The translations under genes and the position numbers were made by a program. Under the pieces are notes generated by a model. That model did no database searches and was not told where the DNA came from. It saw only the letters and a program-made list of their open reading frames with translations. Positions 52,540 through 61,369 of a stretch of DNA of 64,000 nucleotides are shown here, piece by piece. Location of the stretch: NCBI RefSeq assembly GCF_000176015.1, contig NZ_ACYY01000007.1, positions 100,991-164,990 on the forward strand, given 5' to 3'. This DNA is from Rhodobacter ferrooxidans. Lineage in GTDB: Bacteria; Pseudomonadota; Alphaproteobacteria; Rhodobacterales; Rhodobacteraceae. How positions within the stretch are numbered: the stretch's first letter is position 1; every line of letters starts with the position of its first letter.

Positions 52540-53385
52540 ATGACTGGGAACCTGAACGAAAGCTCTGGCCTGGATCGAACGGCATTGGATCGGGCCAACG
52601 ACCTGTTCCGCTCTGGCCGGGCCACGTTGCCGCAAGAGGCGGTGCATGCCCTGGCGCAAGAGGTGATTGCGCGGCTGGATCAGCGCAACAAGGAAACCCT
52701 GCGCGTCGAAGGCCCTGTGCCGCAGGCCGAGATCGACGCGCTGTGCGTTGATCTGCTGGCCGCCGACGAAAATGTTGCCACCGACCGGATCATGCGCGCC
52801 CATGACAGCGGCGTGTCGATCGAGCGGCTGTATTTCGGCTATCTGGCGCAGGCCGCCCGGCAATTGGGCGAGATGTGGGAAGATGACGAGGCCTCGCTGC
52901 TGGAGGTCGCCATCGGCACCGGCCGGATATATGCGATCATGCGCGGCTTGCGGCGGCTGTTCTGCGCCGAAAGCGTGGTGCTGCCGGACGAATTCCGCGC
53001 AGTCTTTGCCGCGTCGCCGGGCGAGACCCATACGCTGGGCGTGACCATGGCCGCCGACCAGATGCGTCGTCGTGGCTGGCAGATCGACCTGAAAGTGGGG
53101 ATGTCGCACGAGGAACTGGTCGATTCGATCAGCCATCGGCAGTATCCGATCATCGGCCTGTCGGCCAGTTGCACCAGCATGATCTTTGCGCTGTCGCGGC
53201 TGATCGTGGCGCTGCGCATCCGCAATCCCGGTGCCTGGATCATGATCAGCGGCAAGATCGCCGATCTGGAACCCGACCTGATGACCCTGACCGACGCCGA
53301 TGCGGTGGTGAAAGACCTGCCCGAGGCCGAGGTGCAGATGCAAAACCGGCTGCAAGCCCGGTTGCAGGCACAGCGGCGGGGCTGA
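52540..53385 (+). CDS. B12-binding protein, AerR/PpaA-like or corrinoid-protein-like
   Basis: A 281-residue protein with a helical cap (ADENVATDRIMRAHDSGVSI, then IERLYFGYLAQAARQLGEMW near 89-110) and a C-terminal cobalamin-binding Rossmann-like domain: GETHTLGVTMAADQMRRRGW near 162-181 has His in an E-x-H-x-x-G variant of the D-x-H-x-x-G motif, followed by IIGLSASCTSM. This layout is shared by methyltransferase corrinoid proteins and by AerR/PpaA-type light-dependent antirepressors. No methyltransferase is adjacent. The ATG at 52540 has GGAAGGC upstream; the frame is open 33 codons further. The preceding PpsR-like palindrome favours a regulatory role. Confidence 0.75.
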   Translation: MTGNLNESSGLDRTALDRANDLFRSGRATLPQEAVHALAQEVIARLDQRNKETLRVEGPVPQAEIDALCVDLLAADENVATDRIMRAHDSGVSIERLYFGYLAQAARQLGEMWEDDEASLLEVAIGTGRIYAIMRGLRRLFCAESVVLPDEFRAVFAASPGETHTLGVTMAADQMRRRGWQIDLKVGMSHEELVDSISHRQYPIIGLSASCTSMIFALSRLIVALRIRNPGAWIMISGKIADLEPDLMTLTDADAVVKDLPEAEVQMQNRLQARLQAQRRG

Positions 53386-53401
53386 CCCCGCCGCGGTTTT
53401 T
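53373..53401 (+). terminator. Rho-independent terminator of the B12-binding gene
   Basis: A perfect nine-base-pair stem GCGGCGGGG/CCCCGCCGC with loop CTGA is followed by GGTTTTT. The stop codon TGA is in the loop, so the hairpin overlaps the last codons. The convergent pepF ends directly after it. Confidence 0.85.
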
Positions 53402-55221
53402 CAGGCCTCCATCGCCTCCAGCTCGTCGATGAAACCTGCGATCATGCTCAGGCCCTTGTCCCAGAATTTCGGGTCCGACGCGTCAAGCCCGAAGGGCGCC
53501 AGCAGTTCCTTGTGGTGCTTGGACCCACCAGCCTTCAGCATGTCGAAATACTTCTCCTGGAACCCCGGCAGGCCGTCGGCATAGGCGGCATAAAGCGCGT
53601 TCACCAAACCGTCGCCGAAGGCATAGGCATAGACGTAGAACGGCGAGTGCACGAAATGCGGGATATAGGCCCAGAAGGTTTCATATCCCGGCATGAAATC
53701 GAACACCGGGCCAAGGCTTTCGGCCTGCACGCTCATCCACAGGGCGTTGATGTCGTCGGGGGTCAGTTCGCCCTGCGCGCGGGCGGCGTGCAGTTTGCAC
53801 TCGAAGTCGTAAAAGGCGATCTGGCGGACCACGGTGTTGATCATGTCCTCGACCTTGCCGGCCAACAGGGTCTTGCGTTCGGCAGGCGTGCTGGCGCCAT
53901 CCAGCAGCTTGCGGAAGGTCAGCATTTCGCCGAACACCGAGGCGGTTTCGGCCAGCGTCAGCGGGGTGGAGGACAAAAGTTCGCCCTGTGCTGCGGCCAG
54001 CACCTGATGCACGCCGTGGCCCAACTCGTGCGCCAAAGTCATCACGTCGCGCGGTTTGCCAAGGTAGTTCAGCATGACATAGGGATGCACGGTGGTGACG
54101 GTCGGGTGGGCAAAGGCACCGGGAGCCTTGCCGGGTTTGACGCCCGCATCAATCCAGCCCTTGGAGAAGAACGGCTCCGACAGCGCCGCCATGCGCGGGT
54201 CGAACGACGCATAGGCGGCCTGCACGGTCTGCCGCGCGGTGTCCCAATCCACCAGTTTCGGCGATTCCTGCGGCAGGGGGGCGTTGCGGTCCCAGACCTG
54301 CATCCGCTCCAGCCCCAGCCATTTCGCCTTCAGCGCATAATAGCGGTGGCTGAGCCGCGGGTAGGCCGCGACCACGGCATTGCGCAGCGCCTCGACCACC
54401 TCGGGCTCGACATGGTTCGACAGGTGCCGCCCGGTTTGCGGGGTCGGCATCTTGCGCCAGCGGTCGTGGATTTCCTTTTCCTTGGCGAGCGTGTTGTGGA
54501 TGCGGGAAAACAGTTTGATATCCCGCTCGAACACCTTCGCCAGCGCCCGGGCCGCAGCCTCGCGGCGGGCGCGGTCGGGGTCGGTCAGCAGGTTCAGCGT
54601 GGCTTCGAGGCTGAGGGTCTCGTTCTCCGGCGTGAAGGTCAGCCCGGCCATGGTTTCATCGAACAGCCGGTTCCAGGCCGAGGCGCCGACCACGGATTCG
54701 TCGTGCAGAAAGGTCTCCAGCTCGTCCGACAACTGGTAGGGCCGCATGGCGCGCATGCGGTCGAACACCGGCTTGTAGCGGGCGAGGGCTTCGTTGGCGG
54801 CCAGCAGGCCTGCCAGATGGTTTTCGTCCAGACGGTTGAATTCCAACGAGAAAAACACCATCGGCGTGGTGAAGGTGGTGATCTTGTCCTGCATGTCGGC
54901 CATGAACTTGGCGCGGTCGCTGTCCATGGTGTTCTGGTAGTAACGCAAGCCCGCGTAAGACATCAGCCGCCCGGCGGCGATGTCGATCGCCTCGTAATCC
55001 TGCACGCAGGCCAGCATCTGATCGGCGGAAAGGCTGGCCAGCTTGCCCTTGTGCGCGGCCTCGAAGGCCACGACCGCACGCTCGACAAAAGCCAGATCGG
55101 CGGCCAGTTGCGGCGCCTCGGGGCTGGGGTAAAGGTCGGTCAGATCCCATTCGGGCAGGTCGCCAAAGCCTGCGGCGGCACTGTTGGCATCAAAGACCGG
55201 GCGGGGCAGGGGAAGCGGCAT
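53401..55221 (-). CDS. pepF: oligoendopeptidase F (M3 family)
   Basis: A cytoplasmic zinc oligopeptidase that trims peptides of roughly 7-17 residues. The 606-residue protein has the catalytic motif TLAHELGHGVHQVLA near residue 395-409 (HExxH with the third ligand Glu in TLAETASVFGEML about 25 residues on) and the family ends DLTDLYPSPEAPQL and GLDASDPKFWDKGLSMI. The length is normal for PepF. It is divergent from the ATP-grasp operon by 217 bases, and a link in peptide turnover with that operon is possible but not shown. Confidence 0.95.
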   Translation of the reverse strand: MPLPLPRPVFDANSAAAGFGDLPEWDLTDLYPSPEAPQLAADLAFVERAVVAFEAAHKGKLASLSADQMLACVQDYEAIDIAAGRLMSYAGLRYYQNTMDSDRAKFMADMQDKITTFTTPMVFFSLEFNRLDENHLAGLLAANEALARYKPVFDRMRAMRPYQLSDELETFLHDESVVGASAWNRLFDETMAGLTFTPENETLSLEATLNLLTDPDRARREAAARALAKVFERDIKLFSRIHNTLAKEKEIHDRWRKMPTPQTGRHLSNHVEPEVVEALRNAVVAAYPRLSHRYYALKAKWLGLERMQVWDRNAPLPQESPKLVDWDTARQTVQAAYASFDPRMAALSEPFFSKGWIDAGVKPGKAPGAFAHPTVTTVHPYVMLNYLGKPRDVMTLAHELGHGVHQVLAAAQGELLSSTPLTLAETASVFGEMLTFRKLLDGASTPAERKTLLAGKVEDMINTVVRQIAFYDFECKLHAARAQGELTPDDINALWMSVQAESLGPVFDFMPGYETFWAYIPHFVHSPFYVYAYAFGDGLVNALYAAYADGLPGFQEKYFDMLKAGGSKHHKELLAPFGLDASDPKFWDKGLSMIAGFIDELEAMEA

Positions 55222-55437
55222 GCGGAACCTCGTTTGCTGTTCATCCCATCTAGGGGGAAGGGTGGGGTGGGTGCAAGGCCGCGGGGATCAGCTTTTCGTG
55301 GGTAAAGCGGCGCGAAACCGGGCGAGTGCGCCTAAAATATAGGCATATGCTGGGGGAATGCGCGCGAATGGCCGCCAAGGCTTCCCCCTGCGCCGCGCCA
55401 CTGATTAAGTGAAAGGGCAAGCACAGGGGCATCCGCC

Positions 55438-56850
55438 GTGACAAGCTGTTTCAACGAGATGTATCTGCAAGGCGCCGTGCGCCCACCCTATGCCCGGCTG
55501 GAAGGCTGGACCCGGGCCATGCCGGCCGAGTTGCGCCAGATGAAACAGGCCGAGGCCGAGGCGCTGTTTCGCCGGATCGGCATCACCTTCGCGGTTTACG
55601 GCGAGGGTGGCGACCCCGACCGGCTGATCCCGTTCGACATGTTTCCGCGCGTCTTCAGCCATGCCGAATGGACCCGGCTGGAGCGTGGCATCAAGCAGCG
55701 GGCGCAGGCGCTGAACGCCTTTCTGGTCGATGTTTACGGGCGCGGCGAGATTGTGCGGGCCGGGCGGATTCCGGCGCGGCTGGTCTATCAGAACGCGGCC
55801 TACGAGAAATCGGTGGTGGGTTTCGTGCCGCCCAAGGGGGTTTACAGCCACATCGTCGGCGTCGACCTGGTGCGCACCGGGCCGGACGAATTTTTCGTGC
55901 TGGAGGACAACTGCCGCACCCCTTCTGGCGTCAGCTACATGCTGGAAAACCGCGAGATCATGATGCGGATGTTCCCCGATCTCTTCCGCGAAAACCGTAT
56001 CCTGCCGATCGACAGCTATTCCGAACGGCTGCGGCGCACCCTGGCCTCGGTGGCCCCCGCCAAATGCGACCGCGAGCCGACGGTGGTGATCCTGACGCCG
56101 GGGCATTTCAACAGCGCCTATTATGAACACAGCTTTCTGGCCGATCTGATGGGGGTGGAACTGGTCGAGGGCCAGGATCTGTTCGTGGAAGGCGAGTATG
56201 TCTACATGCGCACCACCGAAGGCCCGCGCCGGGTGGATGTGATCTATCGGCGGCTGGACGATGCCTATCTGGACCCGCTGTGCTTTCGCCCCGACAGCAT
56301 GCTGGGGGTGGCGGGGCTGATGGACGTTTACCGCTCGGGCGGGGTGTCGATCTGTTCGGCGCCGGGGGCCGGGGTGGCCGACGACAAGGCGGTCTATACC
56401 TATGTGCCGGAAATGATACGGTTTTATCTGGGCGAGGAGCCGATCCTGAACAACGTGCCGACCTGGCAATGCGGCCGCGATGACGAATGTCGATATGTGC
56501 TGGAGCATCTGGCCGAACTGGTGGTGAAAGAGGTTCACGGCTCGGGCGGTTACGGCATGCTGGTGGGGCCGAAATCCAGCGCCGCCGAAGTCGAGATGTT
56601 TCGCGCCCGCATCAAGGCCAACCCCGGCAACTACATCGCCCAGCCGACGCTGGCGCTTTCGACCACGCCGACCTTCGTGGCCGATGGCATCGCCCCGCGG
56701 CATGTGGACCTGCGGCCCTATTGTCTGGTTGGTGAAAGCATTGATCTGGTGCCCGGCGGGTTGACGCGGGTGGCACTGACCGATGGCTCTCTGGTGGTGA
56801 ATTCCAGCCAGGGTGGCGGCGTCAAGGACACCTGGGTGCTGGCGGAGTGA
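55438..56850 (+). CDS. circularly permuted ATP-grasp protein (type 2)
   Basis: A 470-residue predicted peptide or amide ligase. The pattern is that of the circularly permuted ATP-grasp family (old names DUF404/DUF407): IPFDMFPRVF near 62, LVDVYGRGEIVRAGRIPARLVY near 95, GPDEFFVLEDNCRTPSGVSY near 150-170, and the ATP-grasp nucleotide pocket with VVKEVHGSGGYGMLVGP near 362-378. In the family this enzyme is encoded with an alpha-E protein and a transglutaminase-like peptidase, as it is here. It starts with GTG after AGGGGCATCCGCC. The acceptor and donor are unknown; ligation of amino acids to a peptide is predicted from family work. Confidence 0.88.
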   Translation: MTSCFNEMYLQGAVRPPYARLEGWTRAMPAELRQMKQAEAEALFRRIGITFAVYGEGGDPDRLIPFDMFPRVFSHAEWTRLERGIKQRAQALNAFLVDVYGRGEIVRAGRIPARLVYQNAAYEKSVVGFVPPKGVYSHIVGVDLVRTGPDEFFVLEDNCRTPSGVSYMLENREIMMRMFPDLFRENRILPIDSYSERLRRTLASVAPAKCDREPTVVILTPGHFNSAYYEHSFLADLMGVELVEGQDLFVEGEYVYMRTTEGPRRVDVIYRRLDDAYLDPLCFRPDSMLGVAGLMDVYRSGGVSICSAPGAGVADDKAVYTYVPEMIRFYLGEEPILNNVPTWQCGRDDECRYVLEHLAELVVKEVHGSGGYGMLVGPKSSAAEVEMFRARIKANPGNYIAQPTLALSTTPTFVADGIAPRHVDLRPYCLVGESIDLVPGGLTRVALTDGSLVVNSSQGGGVKDTWVLAE

Positions 56851-56854
56851 TGTC

Positions 56855-57805
56855 ATGTTAAGCCGGACCGCCGACAATCTTTACTGGATCGCCCGCCGGA
56901 TGGAGCGCGCCGAAACCGCCGCCCGGCTGCTGGAGGTGGGCGCGCGCATCTCGCTCTTGCCCTCGGTGCACGGCTATCGCAGCGAATGGGACAGCCTGTT
57001 GCGCGCGGGCGGCATGGCCGACGGGTTTGCCGCCAAATACGGCGACCCGGTGCAGCGCAACATCGAAAGCCATCTGTTCTTCGACCACGACAACCCCTCG
57101 TCGGTGGCGGCCTGCATCACCGCGGCACGCGAGAATGGCCGCATCGTGCGCACGGCGCTGACCGCGCAAGTCTGGGACGCGCTGAACACCGCGTTTCAGG
57201 AATTGCGCGCGCTGGAACGCCGCGAACGCAGCGAGCTGGAGCTTTCGGAAATGACCGAATGGACCATGCGCCACGCCGCCATGGTGCGCGGCGCCATTGA
57301 TGCGACGCTGCTGCGCAACGACGGCTACAACTTTCTGAACATCGGCTATTATCTGGAGCGTGGCGACAGCACAGCCCGGCTGATGGACGTGAAATACTAT
57401 GTGCTGTTGCCGAAGGTCGATTATGTCGGCTCGGGGCTGGACAACTACCAATGGGCCACCTTGCTGCGGGCGATGTCGTCGCAACGGGCGTTTCACTGGG
57501 CCTACGGTGGCGAGGTGACGGCGGCCAAGATTGCGCATTTCCTGATCTTGAACCCGCAATGCCCGCGCAGCCTGATCACCTGCGTCGCCGGGATGAACAA
57601 CCACCTCGGGCGGCTGGCCAAGGCTTACGGGCGGATGACCGAGGCGCAGGAACTCAGCGCGCGCTTGCTGGCGGGGCTGGACTCGGTCAGTGTCGAGGCG
57701 ATCTTCGAGGAAGGCTTGCACGAGTTCCTGTCCCGCTTCATCCGCGATGCGGCCAGCCTTGGCGCGGTGATCCACGACAGTTACCTGAGCGGGGACATGC
57801 GTTGA
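56855..57805 (+). CDS. alpha-E domain protein
   Basis: A 316-residue all-helical protein of the alpha-E family (old DUF403). It begins with the signature MLSRTADNLYWIARRMERAE and has GYNFLNIGYYLERGDSTARL near 162-181, where the conserved Tyr-Leu-Glu-Arg-Gly occurs twice in related form across the two halves. The biochemical function is unproven; it always travels with the circularly permuted ATP-grasp gene and may be its partner. It starts four bases after that gene, and its TGA overlaps the transglutaminase ATG by one base. Confidence 0.9.
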   Translation: MLSRTADNLYWIARRMERAETAARLLEVGARISLLPSVHGYRSEWDSLLRAGGMADGFAAKYGDPVQRNIESHLFFDHDNPSSVAACITAARENGRIVRTALTAQVWDALNTAFQELRALERRERSELELSEMTEWTMRHAAMVRGAIDATLLRNDGYNFLNIGYYLERGDSTARLMDVKYYVLLPKVDYVGSGLDNYQWATLLRAMSSQRAFHWAYGGEVTAAKIAHFLILNPQCPRSLITCVAGMNNHLGRLAKAYGRMTEAQELSARLLAGLDSVSVEAIFEEGLHEFLSRFIRDAASLGAVIHDSYLSGDMR

Positions 57806-58614
57806 TGTTGCTGAGTGTCGATCATGTGACCCGCTATCGCTATGACACGCCTGCCCGCAGCGTGGTGCAAAGCCACCGGCTGACCCCCTCGCGGTTCGAC
57901 GGCCAGCGGCTGCTGGACTGGGAAGTTTCGGTGTCGGGCGGGCTGGCAGGTGGGGCGTTCCGCGATGGGGCGGGCGACTGGGTGCAAGGCTGGAGCGTGC
58001 CCGGCCCGGTCAGCGAGATTTCGGTCACGGTGCGCGGGCGGCTGGAAACCACGGATCTGTCAGGGGTTTTGCGCGGCCACCGCGAAGCGGTGCCGCCGGA
58101 ATGTTACCTGCGCTCCACCACGCCCACCCAGGCCGATCAGGCGCTGGCCGATCTGGCGGCGCAATGCGTCACGGCCTCGGGCGGCTTGGAAACCGCGCAC
58201 CGGCTGTCGGCGGCGGTCGCGGATGCCATCGTCTATCGCCCCGGCACCACCCATGCCCACACCACCGCCGCCGAGTCGCTGGCCGGTGGCGAAGGGGTCT
58301 GTCAGGACCATGCCCATGCCGTGCTGGCGATGGCGCGGCATCTGGGGATGCCTGCGCGTTATGTCTCGGGCTACCTGCATGCCAGCGAGGATGGCACCCT
58401 GCACGAGGCGGCGCATGCCTGGGCCGAGGTCTGGGTGGCAGGCCTGGGCTGGGTTGGTTTTGACCCCGCAAACCGTTGCTGCCCGGACGAACGCTATATC
58501 CGGCTTGGTTCGGGGTTGGATGCACAAGATGCAGCACCTATTCGCGGCATTGCCCGGGGGCCCGGCGTCGAAAGCATGGACGTGACGGTTGCAGTTCAGT
58601 CGGTGCAGCAATAG
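57805..58614 (+). CDS. transglutaminase-like protease family protein
   Basis: A 269-residue protein with an N-terminal beta domain (SVDHVTRYRYDTPARSVVQ) and a transglutaminase-core with the triad intact: Cys in GGEGVCQDHAHAVLAM near 171, His in AAHAWAEVWVAG near 208 and Asp in GWVGFDPANRC near 222. In this operon type it is predicted to cleave or form amide bonds on peptide substrates. No signal peptide is seen, so it acts in the cytoplasm. It overlaps the alpha-E stop in a TGATG junction, and Anbu follows 30 bases later. Confidence 0.9.
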   Translation: MLLSVDHVTRYRYDTPARSVVQSHRLTPSRFDGQRLLDWEVSVSGGLAGGAFRDGAGDWVQGWSVPGPVSEISVTVRGRLETTDLSGVLRGHREAVPPECYLRSTTPTQADQALADLAAQCVTASGGLETAHRLSAAVADAIVYRPGTTHAHTTAAESLAGGEGVCQDHAHAVLAMARHLGMPARYVSGYLHASEDGTLHEAAHAWAEVWVAGLGWVGFDPANRCCPDERYIRLGSGLDAQDAAPIRGIARGPGVESMDVTVAVQSVQQ

Positions 58615-58644
58615 GCTGGCCCGCAACGGAACCGGGGAAGACGA

Positions 58645-59370
58645 ATGACCTATTGCGTGGGCCTGCTGGTGAATGCGGGGATGGTGCTGCTGTCGGACAC
58701 CCGCACCAATGCCGGGCTGGACAATATTGCCACCTATCGCAAGATGTTCGTGTTCGAAGACCCCGGCGAACGGGTGATCACCATCCTGACCGCCGGCAGC
58801 CTGTCGGTGACGCAAACCACCATCGCCCGATTGAAGGACGCGGTGCGCGGGCCGGATGTCGATGCCGAAACCTCGATCATGCTGGCGCCGACCTTGCTGC
58901 GGGTGGCCGAGATCATCGGCAATACCCTGGCGGCGGTGCGGGCCGATGTCGATGAAAAGCTGGTGGCGATGGGGCAGGGGGTTTCGGCCAGCATGATCGT
59001 CGCCGGGCAGCGGCGCGGCGGCGAGATGCGGATGTTCCTGATCTATCCCGAAGGCAATTTCATCGAGGCCACCGAGGACACGCCGTTCCTGCAGATCGGC
59101 GAGCACAAATACGGCAAACCGATCCTTGACCGGGTGGTGACGCCCGCGACCAGTCTGGCCGATGCGCAGAAGGCGGTGCTGCTGTCGATGGATTCGACGC
59201 TGCGCTCGAACCTCAGCGTCGGCATGCCGCTGGATCTGGCGGTGATCGAGCGCGATGCCTGTCGGGTGACGCTGCGGCGGCGGATCGAGGCGGGCGATCC
59301 GGGGTTCCGCGCCATGTCGGATGCCTGGTCAAAGGCGTTGCGCGACGGGTTCGCCCAGATCACGCTCTAG
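58645..59370 (+). CDS. Anbu, proteasome-like peptidase
   Basis: A 241-residue member of the Anbu (ancestral beta-subunit) branch of the proteasome/HslV family. Thr2 follows the initiator Met directly (MTYCVGLLVNAGMVLLSDTR), so removal of Met would expose an N-terminal Thr nucleophile; Asp17 of the mature chain (SDTRTN) and a Lys near 32 (TYRKMF) complete the active site. The rest of the chain keeps the fold (VSASMIVAGQ; FLIYPEGNFI). Anbu assembles into open rings or helical stacks in studied cases, without a known ATPase partner. The linkage to ATP-grasp, alpha-E and transglutaminase genes is a known conserved operon. Confidence 0.92.
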   Translation: MTYCVGLLVNAGMVLLSDTRTNAGLDNIATYRKMFVFEDPGERVITILTAGSLSVTQTTIARLKDAVRGPDVDAETSIMLAPTLLRVAEIIGNTLAAVRADVDEKLVAMGQGVSASMIVAGQRRGGEMRMFLIYPEGNFIEATEDTPFLQIGEHKYGKPILDRVVTPATSLADAQKAVLLSMDSTLRSNLSVGMPLDLAVIERDACRVTLRRRIEAGDPGFRAMSDAWSKALRDGFAQITL

Positions 59371-59449
59371 TCGCTCATTGCTTCCTTGCGGGCGCGCTTC
59401 GCTGCAGCGAGGACCGACCGAAAGGGAGGGAGGAGCGGCGGAATGGTCC

Positions 59450-59499
59450 AGCGCCTGTCGGGCGGCAATACCGGTGTCCACTTTTGCCTGACAGGCGCT
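59450..59499. repeat. dispersed hairpin repeat, copy 2
   Basis: Arms AGCGCCTGTC and GACAGGCGCT flank a centre with GGCGGCAATACCGG and CCACTTTTGCCT, matching the element at 613-658. It lies between the convergent Anbu and hydrolase genes, and its last bases include the TAG stop of the hydrolase. Confidence 0.7.
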
Positions 59500-60433
59500 A
59501 GCGATTGGCCTCGAACAGCGCCACTGCACTGGCGATGAATCGGCTGCGGGTGACAGGCACTTCCATCATCACCTCGTGCTCGGAACCGGGGATCAGGTCC
59601 AGCCGCCCGCGCGGCCAGGCCGCCATCCGCAGATGCACCGGCCCGGTATCGACGACCCGTTCCGAAGTGCCGAGCGCGCAATAGGCGGCGACAGGCGGCG
59701 ACGGCATCATCGACAGCGCGTGACATTCCATCAGCGCCGCATGCAGCCAGCCCATCGACGGTCCGCCCAGCGTCAGCTCGGGATGCGTCAGCGCCTGGCG
59801 TTTCATGTAGTCCCAGGTTTCGCTGTCCTTGGTCAGGATGTTGCCGGCAAACTCGGCCTCGGCCAGATAGGTCTTGCCGCCGGTCCCCGGCGCATAGCGA
59901 TGCGCCTGATTGAACCAGACCGACATGGTGGAAAACACCGACGCAAAGGGCCGCATCCAGGCGGCGATGGAAATCCCCCACATCGGTGCCGAGAACGCCG
60001 CGGCCTGCACCTTGATGCCGCGCATCAGCCCGCGCAGCGCAATGCAGCCGCCCATCGAATGGCTGAGCAGATAGCGCGGTTCCGGCAGACCCTGCGCATC
60101 CGCCGCCGTCAACAGCGCATCCAGATCGCGTTGATATTCCGCGAAATCCTGCACATGGCCCGCCATCGGGTCGGCCAGCAGCCGGTCGGCCAGCCCCTGA
60201 CCGCGGCAGTCGAAGGTCAGTGTGGCATAGCCGCTGGCCGCCAGATCGCGGGCGATGCGGCCATATTTCTCGATATATTCGGTGCGGCCGGGCAGCAGGA
60301 TCACCGTGCCGCGCGGCCCGTTTCCATGCCACAGCCCGGCGCGCAGCCGCACTTCATCGGCAGTGGTCAGCCAGAAGGTGCGGCCATCTTCGGGGCCCTC
60401 GGCAATCTCGGCAAAGTACGGAGCAGCTTTCAA
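59498..60433 (-). CDS. pldB: alpha/beta hydrolase, lysophospholipase-like
   Basis: A 311-residue hydrolase of the lysophospholipase/monoacylglycerol-lipase group. Visible are the oxyanion region GTVILLPGRTEYIEKYGR near 42-59, FDCRGQGLADRL near 73 and the nucleophile elbow YLLSHSMGGCIAL near 120 (Ser in SHSMGG). The charge relay is probably completed by Asp near 262 (DTGPVHL or RLDLIPG) and the His in GSEHEVMME. It is probably membrane-associated and acts on lipids, but the substrate is inferred only from family. Its ATG overlaps the stop of the SCP2 gene by four bases, so the two are co-translated. Confidence 0.85.
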   Translation of the reverse strand: MKAAPYFAEIAEGPEDGRTFWLTTADEVRLRAGLWHGNGPRGTVILLPGRTEYIEKYGRIARDLAASGYATLTFDCRGQGLADRLLADPMAGHVQDFAEYQRDLDALLTAADAQGLPEPRYLLSHSMGGCIALRGLMRGIKVQAAAFSAPMWGISIAAWMRPFASVFSTMSVWFNQAHRYAPGTGGKTYLAEAEFAGNILTKDSETWDYMKRQALTHPELTLGGPSMGWLHAALMECHALSMMPSPPVAAYCALGTSERVVDTGPVHLRMAAWPRGRLDLIPGSEHEVMMEVPVTRSRFIASAVALFEANR

Positions 60434-60714
60434 CTTAGCGCCGCCCCCAGCTTCATCGCCAGACCCATGGCACCATCAACTGTCAGCTTGCCGGTCATGA
60501 AGGCCATCGTCGGGTTCATCTCGCCGGCCAGAATCGCGGCAAACACCTCGCCGCTGGCGGTCAGCGTCACTTCGGCAGGCTCGTCGCCGGGGCGCACGCC
60601 ATTGGCGTCGATCATGATCGCCCCCTCACCGGGGATGACGAATTTCGCCACGCCATCAAAACTTGGCACCTTCTTGCCCAGTTCTTCCACAGCCTTTGCG
60701 ATTACCTTGCTCAT
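60430..60714 (-). CDS. SCP2 sterol-binding-domain protein
   Basis: A 94-residue protein made of one SCP2-like lipid-binding domain. Family elements are PSFDGVAKFVIPGEGAIMID near 17-36, EVTLTASGEVFAAILAGEMN near 48-67 and PTMAFMTGKLTVDGAMGLAM near 68-87. Such proteins bind or carry acyl lipids. It is directly coupled to the downstream lysophospholipase-like gene, so both may act in lipid turnover. The Met at MSKVIAK is the start that fits the family; the upstream extension does not. Confidence 0.88.
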   Translation of the reverse strand: MSKVIAKAVEELGKKVPSFDGVAKFVIPGEGAIMIDANGVRPGDEPAEVTLTASGEVFAAILAGEMNPTMAFMTGKLTVDGAMGLAMKLGAALS

Positions 60715-60793
60715 CCTGCTCTCCCTGCGGTCCCCGAAACGTGAGCGGCAGGATATGGCTTTTCCCGCCGCGCGCGCTACACTTGCCCGTGAA

Positions 60794-61354
60794 ATGTATG
60801 CGCAGCAACCCTTTCCACTTCGTATCGTTGCGGCAATTGTGCTGATTTTCCTGTCATGCCTGCCCGTTGCCGCCCAGACCGCCAAGCTGGACGCGCTGTT
60901 TGCGGATCTGGCCACCGCTGATGAGCGTCAGGCAGTGCGGATCGAATCCGATATCTGGCGCGAATGGTCGCGGTCCGGCTCGCCCGCCTTCGATCTGCTG
61001 CTGGAGCGGGGCCGCAAGGCGATGGAGCAGGGCGATTACGAGGTGGCGATCCAGCATCTGACGGCGCTGACCGACCATGCGCCCGAGTTTGCCGAGGGCT
61101 GGAACGCGCTGGCCACCGCCTATTTCCAGAACGGCGATCTGGGACCGTCGATCGAGGATATCCAGCGCACGCTGGCGCTGAATCCGCGGCATTTCGGGGC
61201 GCTTTCCGGCTTTGGCGTGATTCTGGAGGAGTTGGACCGCCCGGAACAGGCGCTGGCCGTCTATCGCGCCGCGCTTGCTATACATCCGCGCCTGCAGGCG
61301 GTATTGGACGCGGTGAAGCGGCTGGAAGAAAAAGCCGCGGGCCAGGCGCTGTAA
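60794..61354 (+). CDS. TPR-repeat periplasmic protein
   Basis: A 186-residue protein with a signal peptide (FPLRIVAAIVLIFLSCLPVAA, cleavage near AAQT) and three tetratricopeptide repeats: GRKAMEQGDYEVAIQHLTAL near 74-93, WNALATAYFQNGDLGPSIED near 104-123 and FGVILEELDRPEQALAVYRA near 142-161. TPR proteins act as docking surfaces. A Met 13 codons upstream (60755, MAFPAARATLARE) is an alternative start. The helicase gene begins 15 bases after its stop. Confidence 0.82.
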   Translation: MYAQQPFPLRIVAAIVLIFLSCLPVAAQTAKLDALFADLATADERQAVRIESDIWREWSRSGSPAFDLLLERGRKAMEQGDYEVAIQHLTALTDHAPEFAEGWNALATAYFQNGDLGPSIEDIQRTLALNPRHFGALSGFGVILEELDRPEQALAVYRAALAIHPRLQAVLDAVKRLEEKAAGQAL

Positions 61355-61369
61355 CAAACCACGGGCAGG

